From NCBI GenBank assembly GCA_002370555.1, contig AP014718.1, positions 868,001-932,000 on the forward strand: 64,000 nucleotides of DNA. Direction: 5' to 3'. Within the stretch, counting starts at the first letter, position 1; every line of letters begins with the position of its first letter. Of this stretch, positions 40,025-51,449 are shown in pieces. A model generated the notes under the pieces. It was not told where the DNA came from. It saw only the letters and a program-made list of their open reading frames with translations, and ran no database searches. Position numbers and translations under genes: made by a program. The DNA comes from Arthrobacter sp. Hiyo4. GTDB taxonomy: Bacteria; Actinomycetota; Actinomycetes; Actinomycetales; Micrococcaceae.

Positions 40025-41613
40025 TCAGCCCGCGCCGTCAGCCCCGGGACTCCGTCCTGGATCGTGAAGGCGGCCTTGGTTGAGACGGGGGATCCCGGAG
40101 TGGTGACGTAGTCCAGGACGCGGAAGTCTGCGGTGAGTGCGTCCCTGGTGATGGTGGTGTTCACGTAGCCGCGGTTGTCGTTGTAGAACTTCAGGTGTGG
40201 GTTCCAGGCCATCACGGGGTCGGTGGTGGAGCCGGTGCCGTTGCCGGTGGAGGTGATGGAGGTGCATACGAGTTCGGAGCCGACTACGGGGGAGGCGGGG
40301 TCCTTGTAGTCGGCCTTGAGGTCGTTGGCCCAGTTGCGGTGGACGTCGCCGGTGAGGACGACGGCGTTGCGGACGTTGGCGTCCACCCAGCCCTGGGTGA
40401 TGCGGCGGCGTGAGGCGGCGTAGCCGTCCCAGCCGTCCATGGAGACGTCGTCGATCTCGGGGGCGGCGTTGCGGTCGCGCTCGGCGAAGAAGACCTGCTG
40501 GCCGAGGATGTCCCAGCGCTGGGTGGAGTTTTTGAAGCCGTCCAGCAGCCATTTCTCCTGCTCGGCGCCGGTGATGGTGCGGTTCTCGGCGAGGCGTTCG
40601 GTGACGTTCTTTTTCCAGCCGTCGCCGGCGAGCTGGTCGTCGCGGTACTGGCGGGTGTCCATCATGTGGAAGTTGGCCAGCTGGCCCCACTGGATGGTGC
40701 GGTAGATCTTCATGTCGTACCCGGCCGGTACGGATGAGGCGCGCAGGGGCATGTTTTCGTAGTATGCCTGGAACGCGGCGGTGCGGCGCTGCCGGAAATG
40801 TTCGGTGGTGTCGTTGAGCTGGTTGGGGTCGGTGTTCTCGGGGATCTCGTCGGCCCAGTTGTTGTCCACTTCGTGGTCATCCCAGACCACCAGCCATGGT
40901 GCGATCGCGTGTGCGGCCTGGAGGTCGGCGTCGGACTTGTACTGCGCGTGCCGCTGCCGGTAGCCGGCCAGGCTGGTGGTCTCGGGTCCCTGGTGGTCGC
41001 GCGGGTTGCCGCCGCCGATCACGTAGCTGTCCTTTTTGTACTCGTAGAGGTAGTCGCCCAGGTGCAGCACCAGGTCCGGGTGGTCCTGGGCGAGGCGCGT
41101 GTAGGCGGTGAAGTAGCCGTGCTCGTACTGCGCGCAGCTGGCGAACGCCATGGCCAGGGCCGCCGGCGTCTCGTGCGGTGCCGGGCTGGTGAGGGTGCGG
41201 CCCACCGGGCTGATGTGCCGGCCGGTGCGGAAGCGGTAGAAGTATTCGCGGCCCGGGCGCAGGCCCTTGAGTTCGACGTGCACGGAGTGGGCGGTTTCGA
41301 GCCGGGCCTGCTCGACGCCGCGGGCTACTACGGTGCGCATGCCGGGGTCTTCCGCGACTTCCCATGCCACCGCGACGTTGCGGGCGGGCATGCCGCCCAG
41401 GCCGTCCTCGGCGATGGGGTCCAGTGCCAGCCGGGTCCAGATCACGAAGCCGTCGGGCCAGGGCTCGCCGGAGGCGATGCCCAGCAGGAACGGATCGGTG
41501 CGGAGACCGGCGTCGTCCGCTGTTGAAACGGCGACGGCGGCACCCGGCCAGGCGGCGACGAGTCCGGCCCCGAGGCCGGCGGAAAGGAGGGATCTGCGTG
41601 AGATGTTGTCCAT
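40025..41613 (-). CDS. phoD: alkaline phosphatase D (PhoD), frameshift just before the stop
   Basis: About 530 residues. The Tat signal is MDNISRRSLLSAGLGAGLVAAW. The metallophosphatase core has FASCAQYEHGYFTAYTRLA, LHLGDYLYEY, VVWDDHEVDNNWA and VVLTGDVHRNWAND. It is a calcium/iron phosphodiesterase-phosphatase exported folded for phosphate scavenging. In the sequence as given the frame runs on through the antisense of the EAL gene. Restoring one G near 40043 gives the normal end PGADGAG and a TGA at 40025. The start is ATG 41613 or GTG 41622. Confidence 0.88.
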
Positions 41614-42042
41614 GCGTTCCACCGTAGGGAGGCCGGTTGGACGGGTTCTGAGGACGATATGAATGGGCGGTTAACTGCGTGACAAGAACAGTTGGTTCGC
41701 TCAAGCGTCCTTGTTTCAAAAACCTCCCGCGGCGCCCATCCTGTAAGCGGAGAATAACGTCACTGGCGGGGTTCTGTATCCATCACCGAGATCAAAGGTG
41801 CCGCTACTGTCTTCGGTTTCGACAACATGGGCCAGGTTGTGAGCAAGTTCTCGAAGGTCCATGCCGGCACGCACTTACCAGGCTGCGAGGAAGCCATTGA
41901 GGATTCTCGTCGCCGGCCATGACCTGACGAGTGCAGCAGTCGGACTTCCGCAGGCAGGCTGGGCGGGGAGCACGCTCCGGGAAGAAGGATGGCCTGACTT
42001 GGTTCCATGGGTGGATGCTACGCCCGGCCGGCCCGATCGGGA
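41614..42042. other. intergenic space between phoD and the DUF4383 gene
   Basis: About 430 bases. Apart from the hydrolase remnant it contains a short plus-strand frame near 41780-41925 (ITEIKGAATVFGFDNMGQVV...) with coding-like composition but no start and no recognised family. It may be another remnant. Confidence 0.4.
41931..42008 (-). pseudogene. N-terminal remnant of an alpha/beta hydrolase gene
   Basis: The reverse strand reads MEPSQAILLPGACSPPSLPA, close to the first 20 residues of the hydrolase at 52557 (MGPIRAILLPGAVLPAQAA), and the nucleotides match too. The homology fades within about 80 bases. It appears to be a truncated paralog. Confidence 0.5.
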
Positions 42043-42091
42043 ACGGCAATGGCCCGGCAGCAGCGGGGAGCTGTAGCCGGGCCATTGCCGT
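42043..42091. terminator. long hairpin after the DUF4383 gene
   Basis: ACGGCAATGGCCCGGC (42043-42058) pairs perfectly with its complement at 42076-42091 across a 17-base loop. It lies 30 bases past the DUF4383 stop on the minus strand. There is no T-run, so it may be an actinobacterial I-shaped terminator. Confidence 0.65.
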
Positions 42092-42120
42092 CCATGCGGC
42101 GGGTTTCCGCCGGGGAGTTG

Positions 42121-42572
42121 CTAGGCGCGTGCCTTGGCGTGGCCCTTGGTGAGGATCACTGCCAGGGCAACCATGCCGACGCCGAGCAGCAAGTGCAGGA
42201 CGTTGTCGAAGCCGTTCAGCGGCACGAAGTTGCCGGCTGAATCCTGGGGGACCACCAGTCCGTAAACGAACAGGACCAGGTAGATGACGCCGCCGTAGAG
42301 GAGGAAAGAGCGGCGCCCGTGGCGGTCTTGGCCATGAGGAGGCCTGCAGCGCCGAAGAGCAGGTGGACGATGTTGTGCAGGGCCGAGACCTGGAAGAGGC
42401 CCAGCAGCATTGCTTCGGAGTGCTGGCCTGCGAAGTGCAGTTCATCAAAGTTGGCCGTGATGCCTGGAACGAAACCCAGGATACCGACCAGCAGGAAGAC
42501 TGCACCGACAACTATCGATGCCTTCTGGACGTTCGTGCGGGCTGCCGTTCGGGTGCCGGTGTGCGTTGCCAT
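42121..42572 (-). CDS. DUF4383 membrane protein, one frameshift
   Basis: About 150 residues with four hydrophobic segments: KASIVVGAVFLLVGILGFVP, LFQVSALHNIVHLLFGAAGLL, then a third and fourth after the break (YLVLFVYGLVV, NVLHLLLGVGMVALAVIL). ALHNIVHLLFGAAGLL and its repeat VLHLLLGVGM are the DUF4383 signature. GGAGATCACC precedes the ATG. One base is missing near 42312. Function unknown; relatives are common in actinobacteria. Confidence 0.8.
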
Positions 42573-42722
42573 GGTGATCTCCTGAATGCGATATGTGTTT
42601 ATGGATCAGCGGGGCTTTCTTTCCTGCCGCCCAAGGGGTTATGTCAGCTATTCGGGTGTGACCGCAAGTCGGATGGGTTATCCAGAAAATATTCTCGAGT
42701 GCACTCCCAAGTTTCCGCGGGC

Positions 42723-44065
42723 TCAGCTGCCGGCGGCATCGACAGGCTTGACCACCTGGGTTGTCCCGCCGTGGATTTCGTACCGGCCTTGCCGCCTTGC
42801 TTGGCCCGGTACATGGCCGAATCTGCCTGCCGCAGCAGCTCCGTCACGTCCGCCGTGTCCGCGGTGCGCTGCGCGACGCCCATGCTAAGCGAGACCCTAA
42901 GCGACCGGTCGCCGATGACGAACGGCTCGCTGAGCGCCTCATAGATCCGCTCGGCGACGGGCCCTGTGGCCGGAGTGCCGTCGTCGTTATCCACAACGAC
43001 GACGGCGAACTCGTCGCCGCCCAGACGGGCCACCAGGTCGTGGCTGCGGACGCTGGCCCGCAGCCGCTCGGCCAGCTGCACCAGCAGTACGTCGCCGCCC
43101 TCATGGCCCAGGGAATCGTTGACGTCCTTGAAGTCGTCGATGTCGATGAACAGCAGGCCCTCGTGCCGGGTCTTGCTGTCATTGTCGGGTTCGAAGGATG
43201 CCAGCAGTCGCTCGGCCAGGGCTGCACGGTTCGCGAGCCCGGTGAGGTCATCGTGTGTGGCCCGGTACGTCAGGGCTTTGTGGCTGTCCTGGAGCGCCGC
43301 GGCCATGCCGTTGAATGCCACGGCAACCTCGCCGAGCTCGTCCCGCCGGGCCACGTCCAGACGGTGGCTGTAGTCGCCGGATTGCAGCTTCAGGACGCCC
43401 CGGCGCAGGCTGTTGACGGGCCGCATCAGGTCCTTGACCATCCGGCGGCGGAAGTACAGGGTGGCGCCGATAGCCACAACGAACAGCCCGAACCGGCCAA
43501 CCACCAGGAGGCCCTCGAGCTCGCGCGTGTCCACGAGCCCCCTGTCCAGGGCCTGGAGGGAAGACTGCTGGACGGCGGCGAGCCCGGTCCGGACCTTCGA
43601 GTTTGCGGCCGCGAAGGCGGGCGCGTCAGTCACGTTGTTTCCCTTGAGGCCCAGTACCTGGTTGCCCCGTAGACCGGCCTTTTCCAGGCCGGACTGCCAG
43701 GTCTGCTGCGCCACGGACAGACCCCCGCGCCGGCCTTCGTCCACGGACTGGACCGCGGCGGCTGCGCGGAAGAGCTCGTCAATGTCCCTCTGCTCCAGGA
43801 CAAACGCCTCCCGGTTTACGGGCGCAGCCGCCAGCAATCGGTGTCCCACCTGCTCATGCGTCTCAAGGGCTGCGGCCAGCTCGGCGACGGTACCGTACTC
43901 GGCCTGCAGCCGGGCAGTGGCAGCTTCCATCTCGTTCACCACGAACCGAACCCCCACGACGGTGACCGCCGCGCCGATGAGCAGTGCCAGCAACATCAGC
44001 GTGAATGCACCCGACCATTCACGCTGCAGGCTAAAGGAGCGCGTTGAAGTTGGGCTCTTGTGCAT
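42723..44065 (-). CDS. membrane HAMP-GGDEF diguanylate cyclase, one frameshift
   Basis: About 448 residues. An N-terminal helix (AFTLMLLALLIGAAVTVVGV), an extracytoplasmic four-helix sensor region and a second helix (GLFVVAIGATLYFRR) are followed by HAMP (LMRPVNSLRRGVLKLQSGD). The GGDEF domain has THDDLTGLANRAAL, FIDIDDFKDVNDSLGH and LGGDEFAVVV. One base missing near 42788 restores the end GYEIHGGTTQVVKP...AAGS with TGA at 42723. GAGGAC precedes the ATG. It likely makes c-di-GMP in response to an outside signal. Confidence 0.87.
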
Positions 44066-44124
44066 GGGCGTCCTCGGACCGGGGTGATGTTATGCCTAAA
44101 TTACACGGCACTTCCTGCAATCGG

Positions 44125-44180
44125 GGTTCGACAGGCTCAACCACCTGGCGTCGCTGGTTTCGGCGGGCTCAGCCACCGAG
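44125..44180. repeat. family A repeat, two copies, overlapping the jetD stop
   Basis: GGTTCGACAGGCTCAACCACC and a related GGTTTCGGCGGGCTCAGCCACC lie in tandem. The complement of the second gives the last codons GGT GGC TGA of jetD (stop at 44171-44169). Confidence 0.75.
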
Positions 44181-45460
44181 CCGGCCCAGCGCCCAGTCCC
44201 AGCGGATCAGCTCCTGCTCCAGCCTGACAGCCGTCCCGTAGGCATCATTGCGGAGGCCTTCGTACATTGCGGATTCATCAGGTGTCAGCCGGCTAAGCGA
44301 AGCCTTCGACGGCGACGGCTCGGTAACCCATGCATCCCGGTGGGCTAGCAGCGTGGCCTCGTCCATCATCACGCTCACCACATGCGGGTGGACCGCGCGC
44401 AGCTGGTCCAGGATCCCGAACCCGTGGGTGTCCAGATCGCCCCAGTACAGGACCTCACAGTCACGCAGCCACCCGGCGTCCCGCAGAGACGAGAAACCAT
44501 AACCGCCGCCATAAACAGCCAGCGTGTCCTGCCGGTCGGGGAGGGCCAGGAAGTTGACGAGGTTCTCCGTGATCAGCACTTTGGTGACCGGCAGGCTCAG
44601 AGTACTGAAGGCTTCAGCGGTCAGGGTCAGGTCCCGCGCCCGGCCCAGCAGTGGCACGGCAGGATCCAGCAGGCGGAACCTGACCAGCTCCGGCGGATGC
44701 AGGAAGCCGTGGGCCGCGGCAAAACGCGCCGCCGGCGTCCGGGCCGGCGTTAGGCCCAGCAGCGAACCGGGCTCAGCAGGAAAATCCGGAAGAAAGCCAT
44801 CGTCTGGCTCAATCTCGGCGCGCACGGAATCAGCCCGCAGCACCATGGCCAGCTCGCTGATCACCGCCCTGTGGTTCTCGACGAACTTGGTGTGCACACC
44901 GGGCACGCTCAGCTGCCGCACATAGATGCCTGGCTCGGGATTGTCCTCCAGCCACAGGGCCACCCGGGCCGCTGTCAGCGCGTCGGCCCCGAGTTCCAGC
45001 AGCTTGAGCGGCCGCTTCAGCGCCCAGCCGCGGAACAAGGAGTGCAGCGAGCCCAGACTCCCGGCAAGCTCCACGAACCGTGCTGCATCCTTCGCCTTAC
45101 CCACAAAGCCGATCTCGGCCTCGGCGTTTGCAAAGACCGCCGCCGCAGGAAGCTGGTTGGCCCCACCGTGGTGCGCCCCACCTCTGCGGTTTCCAGGCTG
45201 AACGGACCCGCGGCGGCGAACAACTCAGCCGCCCACGCACTCGCCGCGGCGTAGTCAGTCCGGAGCGTCGCCGCCGTCGGACGCTTCAACGGACGACGGC
45301 GGGGGTGCAGCCCGCTGGGTTCCAGTGCCTCGCGGAGCAACGCACCGCTGCCCCAGGCCTTCAGCGACTGCGCCCGCAGGTCCGCCAGTGTGGTCCAGCC
45401 CTGCGCCCGGCCCGCCTGCGCCCGGCCAGGAGCGGAAGCCGACAGCCGGTCACCCGGCAC
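44169..45460 (-). CDS. jetD: Wadjet nuclease subunit JetD, one frameshift
   Basis: About 431 residues. The N-terminal part (GWTTLADLRAQSLKAWGSGALL, HPRRRPLKRPTAATLRTDYAAA) is the DUF3322 region. The C-terminal TOPRIM-like nuclease domain has TENLVNFLALP and CEVLYWGDLDTHGFGILDQL with the DxD metal site. JetD cuts closed-circular plasmid DNA after JetABC extrudes it. A GTG at 45460 overlaps the jetC stop. One base is missing near 45167 in a G run. The last codons GG and TGA fall inside a family A repeat. Confidence 0.88.
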
Positions 45461-48400
45461 GCCGGGCCGCTCGTCGCGGTACTCCTGGATGGTCATGTTC
45501 CGCAGCTGCGAATCGTCGCCGTTGGTGTTGGCCACGAACCCCACATGGGAGACAAAGGGCTCGATCACATGGATCTTCTGCAGGGGAGTGACGATCAGCA
45601 GCTGGAGCTTCATCCGCTGGAACAGCTCCAGCCCGTACCGGGCCGACTCGTCGGAGCCGCGGCCGAACGCCTCATCAATGACCACGAACCGGAAACTGCG
45701 GCCACTGCCGGCGTTTTTACCGGCACCCTTGCCGGACGCCAGCCCGAACTGGAACGCCAGGGCGGCGGCGAGAATCGTGTAGGCGAGCTTCTCCTTCTGC
45801 CCGCCGGACTTGCCTCCCGAATCCGTGAAGTGTTCAAATTCCTCGCCGGTTTCGGTCCATTTTTCCGAGGCGGAGAACGTGAACCAGTTCCGGACGTCCG
45901 TGACCTTGGCGGTCCAGCGCTCGTCGAGGGTGGTATAGCCGTCCCGGCCCCGGAACCGCTCGATCAGGCGCGCCACCTGCAGGTACTTCTGCTCGGAGTA
46001 CTGGTCATCGTCGCCGATGGTGCCTTCCGAACAGGCCCGCAGGTCCAGGCCGAACTGCCGCACGTCGAGGTCGGTGCTGTTCTGGTGCTCCAGCTGGATG
46101 TGCCGGCCGGTGTTGTACTCAATCCCGGCCAGGGACAGGTTGATTTCGCCGATGCGGTTCACGATGTCCTGCCGGCGGCTGTCTAGGAACGCGTTGAACG
46201 CCACCACTTCGTGGATGGTGTTCTGGTTCAGGGATTCCTTGAAGTGGGCCTCGAAGCGGGGGAGGTCGTTGCTGACCAGCTGCTCCAGCAGCTTGCCGAA
46301 CTCGCCGGCGGACTCCAGGGCGGCGTCGATCTCCGTGGTTTCGTTCGGGTATTTGTTCCGGAACTCGGCCATGAGCCGGACGGTCTTCTCGGCGGCCCGG
46401 GCGATCTGCCTGGATAGTGCGTCGATGCGGTCGGTCAGCCCGGACCGGGCGGCACTTTCCACGGTGCCGGTGTTTTTGTAGGTGAGCGGTTTACCGGCGA
46501 GTTCCGCGGCGGCGAGCCTTGCGACGGCGGCCAGCACGCCGTCGTCGTCCGTCAACGGGCTCTCCCGCAGGACGTCGCGGCAGTCCTCGATCGCCTCCAC
46601 GATGTCCTTGGCCGCGCCCTCGTTGGAGCCGATCCGCCGCTGGACATCATCGGCCCGCACCTGCAGGCGATCCAGCTTTCCGGTGAGCTCGGCTTCCTTC
46701 GCCGTCAGCTGCCGCAGCACATTGCTGGTGGACTCCAGCTGGGCCTTCTCCGCCCTGAGCTCCTCGATGCGGCGTGCGGTGAGCTGCCAGCTGAGCTCGG
46801 CGAAGTCCGACACCGCCCCGATGATGCCCAGCTGCTGGTTCTGCCGCCCGATGGCGCCCAGGGAATCGTTGACCCGGGACAGCTGGCCGGCCACCACGCT
46901 GAGCTGGCCCTGGACCTCGTCCTGCTCGGCCCGGAATCGGCTGATCTTGTCCAGGTTGTCCCAGCCCAGGACGTAGTTCCGACGGTCGGACAGATCCTGC
47001 CGGTCGTCCTTCTCGTGCCGGCCGCGGCCGCCCTTGAGCTGGCCGTTGGATGTCAGGGCCTTGGAACGGCGGCGGAAGTCCTCCAGGGTGTCGCAGCAGA
47101 AATAGTCGAAGCGGCTGCTGAGCTCATCGAGCAGGAAATTGCGGAACGGCGTCCCCTGCTTGATGGCGATCTTCGCCGCCAGCGTGCCCGCCTCGGCCGG
47201 CTTCGGAGTGTACGTTTCGCCGATCTTCAGGTACACCAGCCGGCCGCGCAGGTTGTTGCCGTCCACCCAGCCGCTCACCGCTGCGTAGTGCTCCGAGGGC
47301 ACCAGCAGCGACAGGGCAAAGCCGCGCAGGGTGCGTTCGGCGGCGCCTTCCCACGCCGCTTCGCCGTCGCGGACGCGCAGCAGCTCGCCGGCGTATGGCA
47401 GCTCTGATTCCTGGATGCCGGTACCGTCGCACAGCCGGCGGCGGAGCTCCACCTGGGGGCGCGGCAGCAGGTTGGGACGCGCCTGCAGGCTGGTCAGCTC
47501 CGCGGCGATGTCGCTGGCGCGGCCGGTGAGTACCGTGCGTGTCATGGTCAGTTCGGTGCGGGTGTCCTGCACTTCGTTGGCTGTGGCGGCGAGGTCCTTT
47601 TCTACATCGGCGAGGCGGGCCCGGTTGGCGTCGAACTGGACGCGGTCCGCCGGGGCCTGCAGACCGAGCTCTGCCGCGGCTTCGGCGTACTTCTCGAAGC
47701 GCACCCGCTGCGCCCTGGACTCCTCGCCCAGCCGCGCGGCCTCCGCCTCGATGGCGGCCAGCCGGCCGCCGCCGTTGCTCCTGATATCCTCCTTGACGGC
47801 GGCCAGGTCCAGACGCAGCTGGGTGATTTCGGTGGCCAGTTTGCCGCTGTCCTCCTGCAGCCGGAGGCCCGTGTTCTGCAGTTCCGCCTGGTGCTCGAGG
47901 CTCAGCTGCAGCTTCCGGTCCGTGAACCACGGGTGCAGCTGGTCCCGCTGCTGGCGGGCGAATTCATCGTCCCGGCTCAGGGCGGTGTGCTGGGCGGCGC
48001 CCTCGGTGATGGGGTGAGCAGGGCGATCTGGTCCTTGGCGCGCAGGACGGCGTCGTGGGCTTTCTTCAGATCGTCGAAGTGGTGGATGAGGTTGCCGATC
48101 CGGGCCTCGACGTCGTCTTCCTCGAGCATGTTGGTGCGCACGAAGTTGGTGATGTTCTCCACCTGCTTCATGGACACCGTGCGGTGGAACAGCTCCATGG
48201 CCTGGTTTCCGCTGATGCCGAACTGCCGCTTGAACGCCGCCGCATACGGCTCGAACGTTTCATGCAGGGACGCACCCGCGGCCCGGAGCTGCTTCTTCAG
48301 CTTCGCGGGGTCCTGGCCGAAGTTGGCGAAGTCCCCGGCGATGGACTGCTCGCCCTCCACCAGCGAGTAGAAGCGGTTGGGCTGGCCGGCTTCCTGGGTG

Positions 48401-48873
48401 GCCCACAGGGTGATGGCCAAGGTGATTGATTTGCCCAGGACGGCGTTGTGGAACACGCCGAGGACCACTGTGAGCTTCCCGGTCCCGCGCAGCGCCACGG
48501 GCTTGGAGTACTCGCCGCCGGCGCTCCGGGTGCTCTTGTGGAAGCCCCGCACATACGACATCAGGGTGCGTTCCTTCTTCTGCGCACCCGCGGCCTTGTT
48601 GTACTCGATCCTGTTGGCCGGAAGCAGCAGGGTGGTGATCGCATCCACCACTGTCGACTTCCCGGAGCCGATGTCGCCGGTCAGCAGGCTGTTCGAGCCG
48701 TCCAGCCGGAACGTCCGCACCTCCTGGTGGAACGTGCCCCAGTTGAGCAGCTCCAGACGGTGCAGCCGGAAGCCCGGGGGAGTGCCGGCGTCGTCCGCTT
48801 TTTCATCCAGGCTGAACAGCATCTCCTGCTCGTCGGTCCCGCCTTTAAGGGCGGTGGCCGTCTCGGTGGTCAT
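45450..48873 (-). CDS. jetC: Wadjet SMC-like ATPase JetC, two frameshifts
   Basis: About 1141 residues. The N-terminal ATPase half has LELLNWGTFHQEV and Walker A LTGDIGSGKST. A very long coiled-coil middle (DKISRFRAEQDEVQGQLSVV and similar) separates it from the signature SGGKSGGQKEKLAY and Walker B FRFVVIDEAFGRG. JetC is the MukB/SMC-like motor that extrudes DNA loops. One base is missing near 48010 (C run). Another near 45463 restores the end with TGA at 45452-45450. The start overlaps the jetB stop (ATGA). Confidence 0.9.
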
Positions 48874-49490
48874 GTGCGGTCCTCTTCCTTACTGCCCGTG
48901 ACGGCTCCGCTGAGCGAGGCGCGGTAGTCGGCCAGCCGCGCGTCGAACTCCTCCAGCCACTGGGCATCCACGTAGGCCTTCAGGATCCTGGCCACCTCAT
49001 AGGTGCCCGTCTGGCCGCGCAGTTTCCGCAGGAAGCCCAGCTCCACCACCTTCTTGATGTTGGTCCCGAGCTGGTCCAGGATCCGCGCCTCATTGCTGGA
49101 TTCGGGCAGGAAGACGGCCACCATGTCTGCGATGTCCTGCTCGGTCATGATGAGGCGCAGTTCGCTGCTGTTGGTGTCGAATTCGAGCATCCGGCCGCGG
49201 AGCAGTGCCAGGAGGAGGCTGACGTTGAAGGTGAGCGGGCGCCGGGGGATCAGCCGCGGCAGCGTGCCGTCCGGATCCTCACGGGATTTCAGGAACGCGT
49301 AGCCCTCGGACTCGTCCAGGATCAGGTCAAGGCCCAGGACTGCAACGTAGTCGCGGACATGGGAGGACAGGCCCAGCAGCGACTGCCAGATCTTCTCGTC
49401 CGTCTCGGCGTAGACCACGCCTTTGAAGAGCTTGGTGACGACGCCGGGAAGTTCCTCAGGCGTGTGTGTTTCAGCTGCTGTGGTGGTCAT
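48870..49490 (-). CDS. jetB: Wadjet subunit JetB (DUF4194, MukE-like)
   Basis: 206 residues, intact. VVTKLFKGVVYAETDEKIWQ, LDLILDESEGYAFLKSRED and RPLTFNVSLLLALLRGRMLEFD are the winged-helix KITE features of DUF4194. JetB bridges JetA and the JetC heads as MukE does in MukBEF. It overlaps jetA upstream and jetC downstream by four bases each, which shows strict coupling. Confidence 0.9.
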   Translation of the reverse strand: MTTTAAETHTPEELPGVVTKLFKGVVYAETDEKIWQSLLGLSSHVRDYVAVLGLDLILDESEGYAFLKSREDPDGTLPRLIPRRPLTFNVSLLLALLRGRMLEFDTNSSELRLIMTEQDIADMVAVFLPESSNEARILDQLGTNIKKVVELGFLRKLRGQTGTYEVARILKAYVDAQWLEEFDARLADYRASLSGAVTGSKEEDRT

Positions 49491-50928
49491 GCCGGCCTCA
49501 CGAAGATGATCTGTTCGACGGTGGCTTCCCGGATGCTGCCGTCCGGGAGCTGCCAGGACAATTGCTGTGACTCGTCCGGGTTGATGGAGGCCCAGTACGA
49601 TTCGGTGGCGAGCTGGTAGTAGGCAACGATCTCCGCCAGTCCCTGCGACAGAGGGTGCGCGGCCGCTACGTCGCCAAGAGTGGCCTGCTCGGCGCCGGCC
49701 AGGACGTCGTCGATATTGGACTTCAGCCGCTCCGTGTCCACATGGAACTGGCTGAAGAGGGCGCCGGCATCCACTTCTGCATCGTTGGCCGCCACCACGA
49801 CGTCGTCCACCATGATCCGCCGGCTCGGCTCATACAGCGGCCGTTCGAACGGGAGTGCGACGTCCACTGACTGTGCCGCAATCTCCATAAAGACGCCCGA
49901 CGGCGGCACCTCCCGGGTGCCCAGCGCGCCTGATTCAATGCTCCTGACCAGCTGCATGATGCGCTTGTTCTCCAGGAATACTTTGTCGTCCAGGAGCCGG
50001 CGCATCTGCTGGGAGAGCTGGCGGACTGTTGCCTGGGTCTGCTCGACGGCGGGCAGCCAGTCCTGGTGCAGGTTGGTCACCGCGTGCAGGTTGTCGAGTT
50101 TGGCGAGGGCGTCGATCTGCGTGGCCCGCTGCAGCAGGTCCCGCAGTTCGGTGCGCAGCTGCGGGGACATCAGGTAGTCCCAGAAGCCCTGGAACGTGCG
50201 GCCCTGGAGGGAGCCGCTGATGTCCTGCTGGTTGGCGAAGATCGAGGCAAGGAGCTCGCCCTGGGTGCCGTCCCACGTGGCAATCTGTTCACGGACCTGC
50301 CGGTCAAGCTTCCGGAAGTTCTGCTCCACCTCACGGAAATCGGAGAGCAGGTCCTTGGCCAGGGTGGTCAGCTGCTGGAAGTGGTCCAGGGCTTCGGGTG
50401 CGGTCATCACGCGGATGTTGCCGTCCTTGATCCGCTGCATCTCGGCGTCGATTCCGTCGCGCTGGCGCTGGAGCTCGGCGAGCCTGACCTCCGGATCGGT
50501 TTCGGACTGCTGGACCAGGGCCTTCAGGACGGCGAAGATGCTGGTCAGCCTGGACTGGGTGGCCACGAAGTCCCGTCCGCTCAGGCTCTCCACCCAGCGG
50601 ACCACGTCCTCGGCGGCGGCGGTGAGGTCGTAGCGCGGCTCGTCCTGGCCCGGGACGTAGTATTTCCGCAGCCATGCCCGTTCCGGGGCCGCCCACTCAT
50701 CCAGGTACTCACCGGCCGGGCGGGGTACTTGTCCTCGCCGAAGACTTCACGGAGGCCGAACAGGACATCATCAAGGTGGTCAATGAGCTCCTGCCGGCCG
50801 ATGTCCCGTTGGTTGGGTCCGGTGAAGGCCTTGATGAAGAAGCTGACGGCCAACGGGGCGTTCTGTGCGCGGAGCAGGGACCACCCTGCGTGGTTCTCAC
50901 GCAGTGCGTTGATGGCGTAGAAATCCAT
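49487..50928 (-). CDS. jetA: Wadjet kleisin subunit JetA (DUF3375), one frameshift
   Basis: About 480 residues. It starts MDFYAINALRENHAGWSLLR and has AVSFFIKAFTGPNQRDI, LIDHLDDVLFGLREVFGEDKY, then FVATQSRLTSIFAVLKALVQ and the long helical middle of DUF3375. The C-terminal part has GVFMEIAAQSVDVALPFERPLY. It is MukF-like and links the JetC heads. One base is missing near 50717. It is the promoter-proximal gene of jetABCD. Confidence 0.9.
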
Positions 50929-51005
50929 GGCGTCCTCATGCAGGGTGCTGTTATTCCTAAGCTACACGGGGACGGTGACAGTGATCGAACGTGTCGTCCC
51001 CGGCG

Positions 51006-51068
51006 ATCGAGCCTGTCGAGGTCCAAGGATTCGACGGGCTCAAACACCGGGCGCACTCAACCGCCGGG
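51006..51068. repeat. family A repeat, overlapping the vapC stop
   Basis: TCGAGCCTGTCGAGG, TTCGACGGGCTCAAACACCGG and ACTCAACCGCCGG are diverged repeat units lying between jetA and vapC. The complement of the last supplies GGC GGT TGA, the end of vapC (51059-51057). Confidence 0.7.
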
Positions 51069-51449
51069 GGACAGGACGTTCAGGCCTGCCTCTACGGCGG
51101 CAGCCAGGAGCTCGGCCTCATACGCCACCATTACGTCGGGCTGCAGCCGGATGGCTGCGGCCAGATGTATGGCGTCGGCGCTTCGGAGCTTGCCGGGCAG
51201 GGCCGCCGAGTACATAAGATCCGAACGGGCAAGATCGACCAGGTTGATGGCGCCGAGGACCGTGTTGACGGTCTCGCCGGGAAAACCGCGGCGATGGGCC
51301 GCGCAATGAAGTTCCGTATAGAGGAGCATCGAAGCCACCAGCTGGTGGCCCTGGGCTGCCGCGGTTGAGAGGTAATGGGCGGCCGCGGATGACTCTGGCT
51401 CTTCGACCACCAGCTTGAGGACAGCCGACGTATCCAGGTAGATGATCAC
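51057..51449 (-). CDS. vapC: toxin VapC, PIN-domain ribonuclease
   Basis: 130 residues, intact. MIIYLDTSAVLKLVVEEPES has the first PIN aspartate. ASMLLYTELHCAAHR has the conserved glutamate. LRSADAIHLAAAIRL has the third acidic residue and VMVAYEAELLAAAVEAGL the last. VapC cuts tRNA or rRNA when freed from antitoxin. A GTG start overlaps the antitoxin stop. The final residues GG and stop come from a family A repeat. Confidence 0.88.
   Translation of the reverse strand: MIIYLDTSAVLKLVVEEPESSAAAHYLSTAAAQGHQLVASMLLYTELHCAAHRRGFPGETVNTVLGAINLVDLARSDLMYSAALPGKLRSADAIHLAAAIRLQPDVMVAYEAELLAAAVEAGLNVLSPGG

Noticed and set aside
39232..41622. A 796-codon PhoD with an extra C-terminal domain
   Set aside because: The extra part is antisense of the EAL gene; one base restores the normal end near 40025.
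45017..47704. A single 895-codon protein joining JetC and JetD as a fusion
   Set aside because: The join arises because one missing base near 45463 removes the jetC stop; JetD has its own GTG start with the usual overlap.
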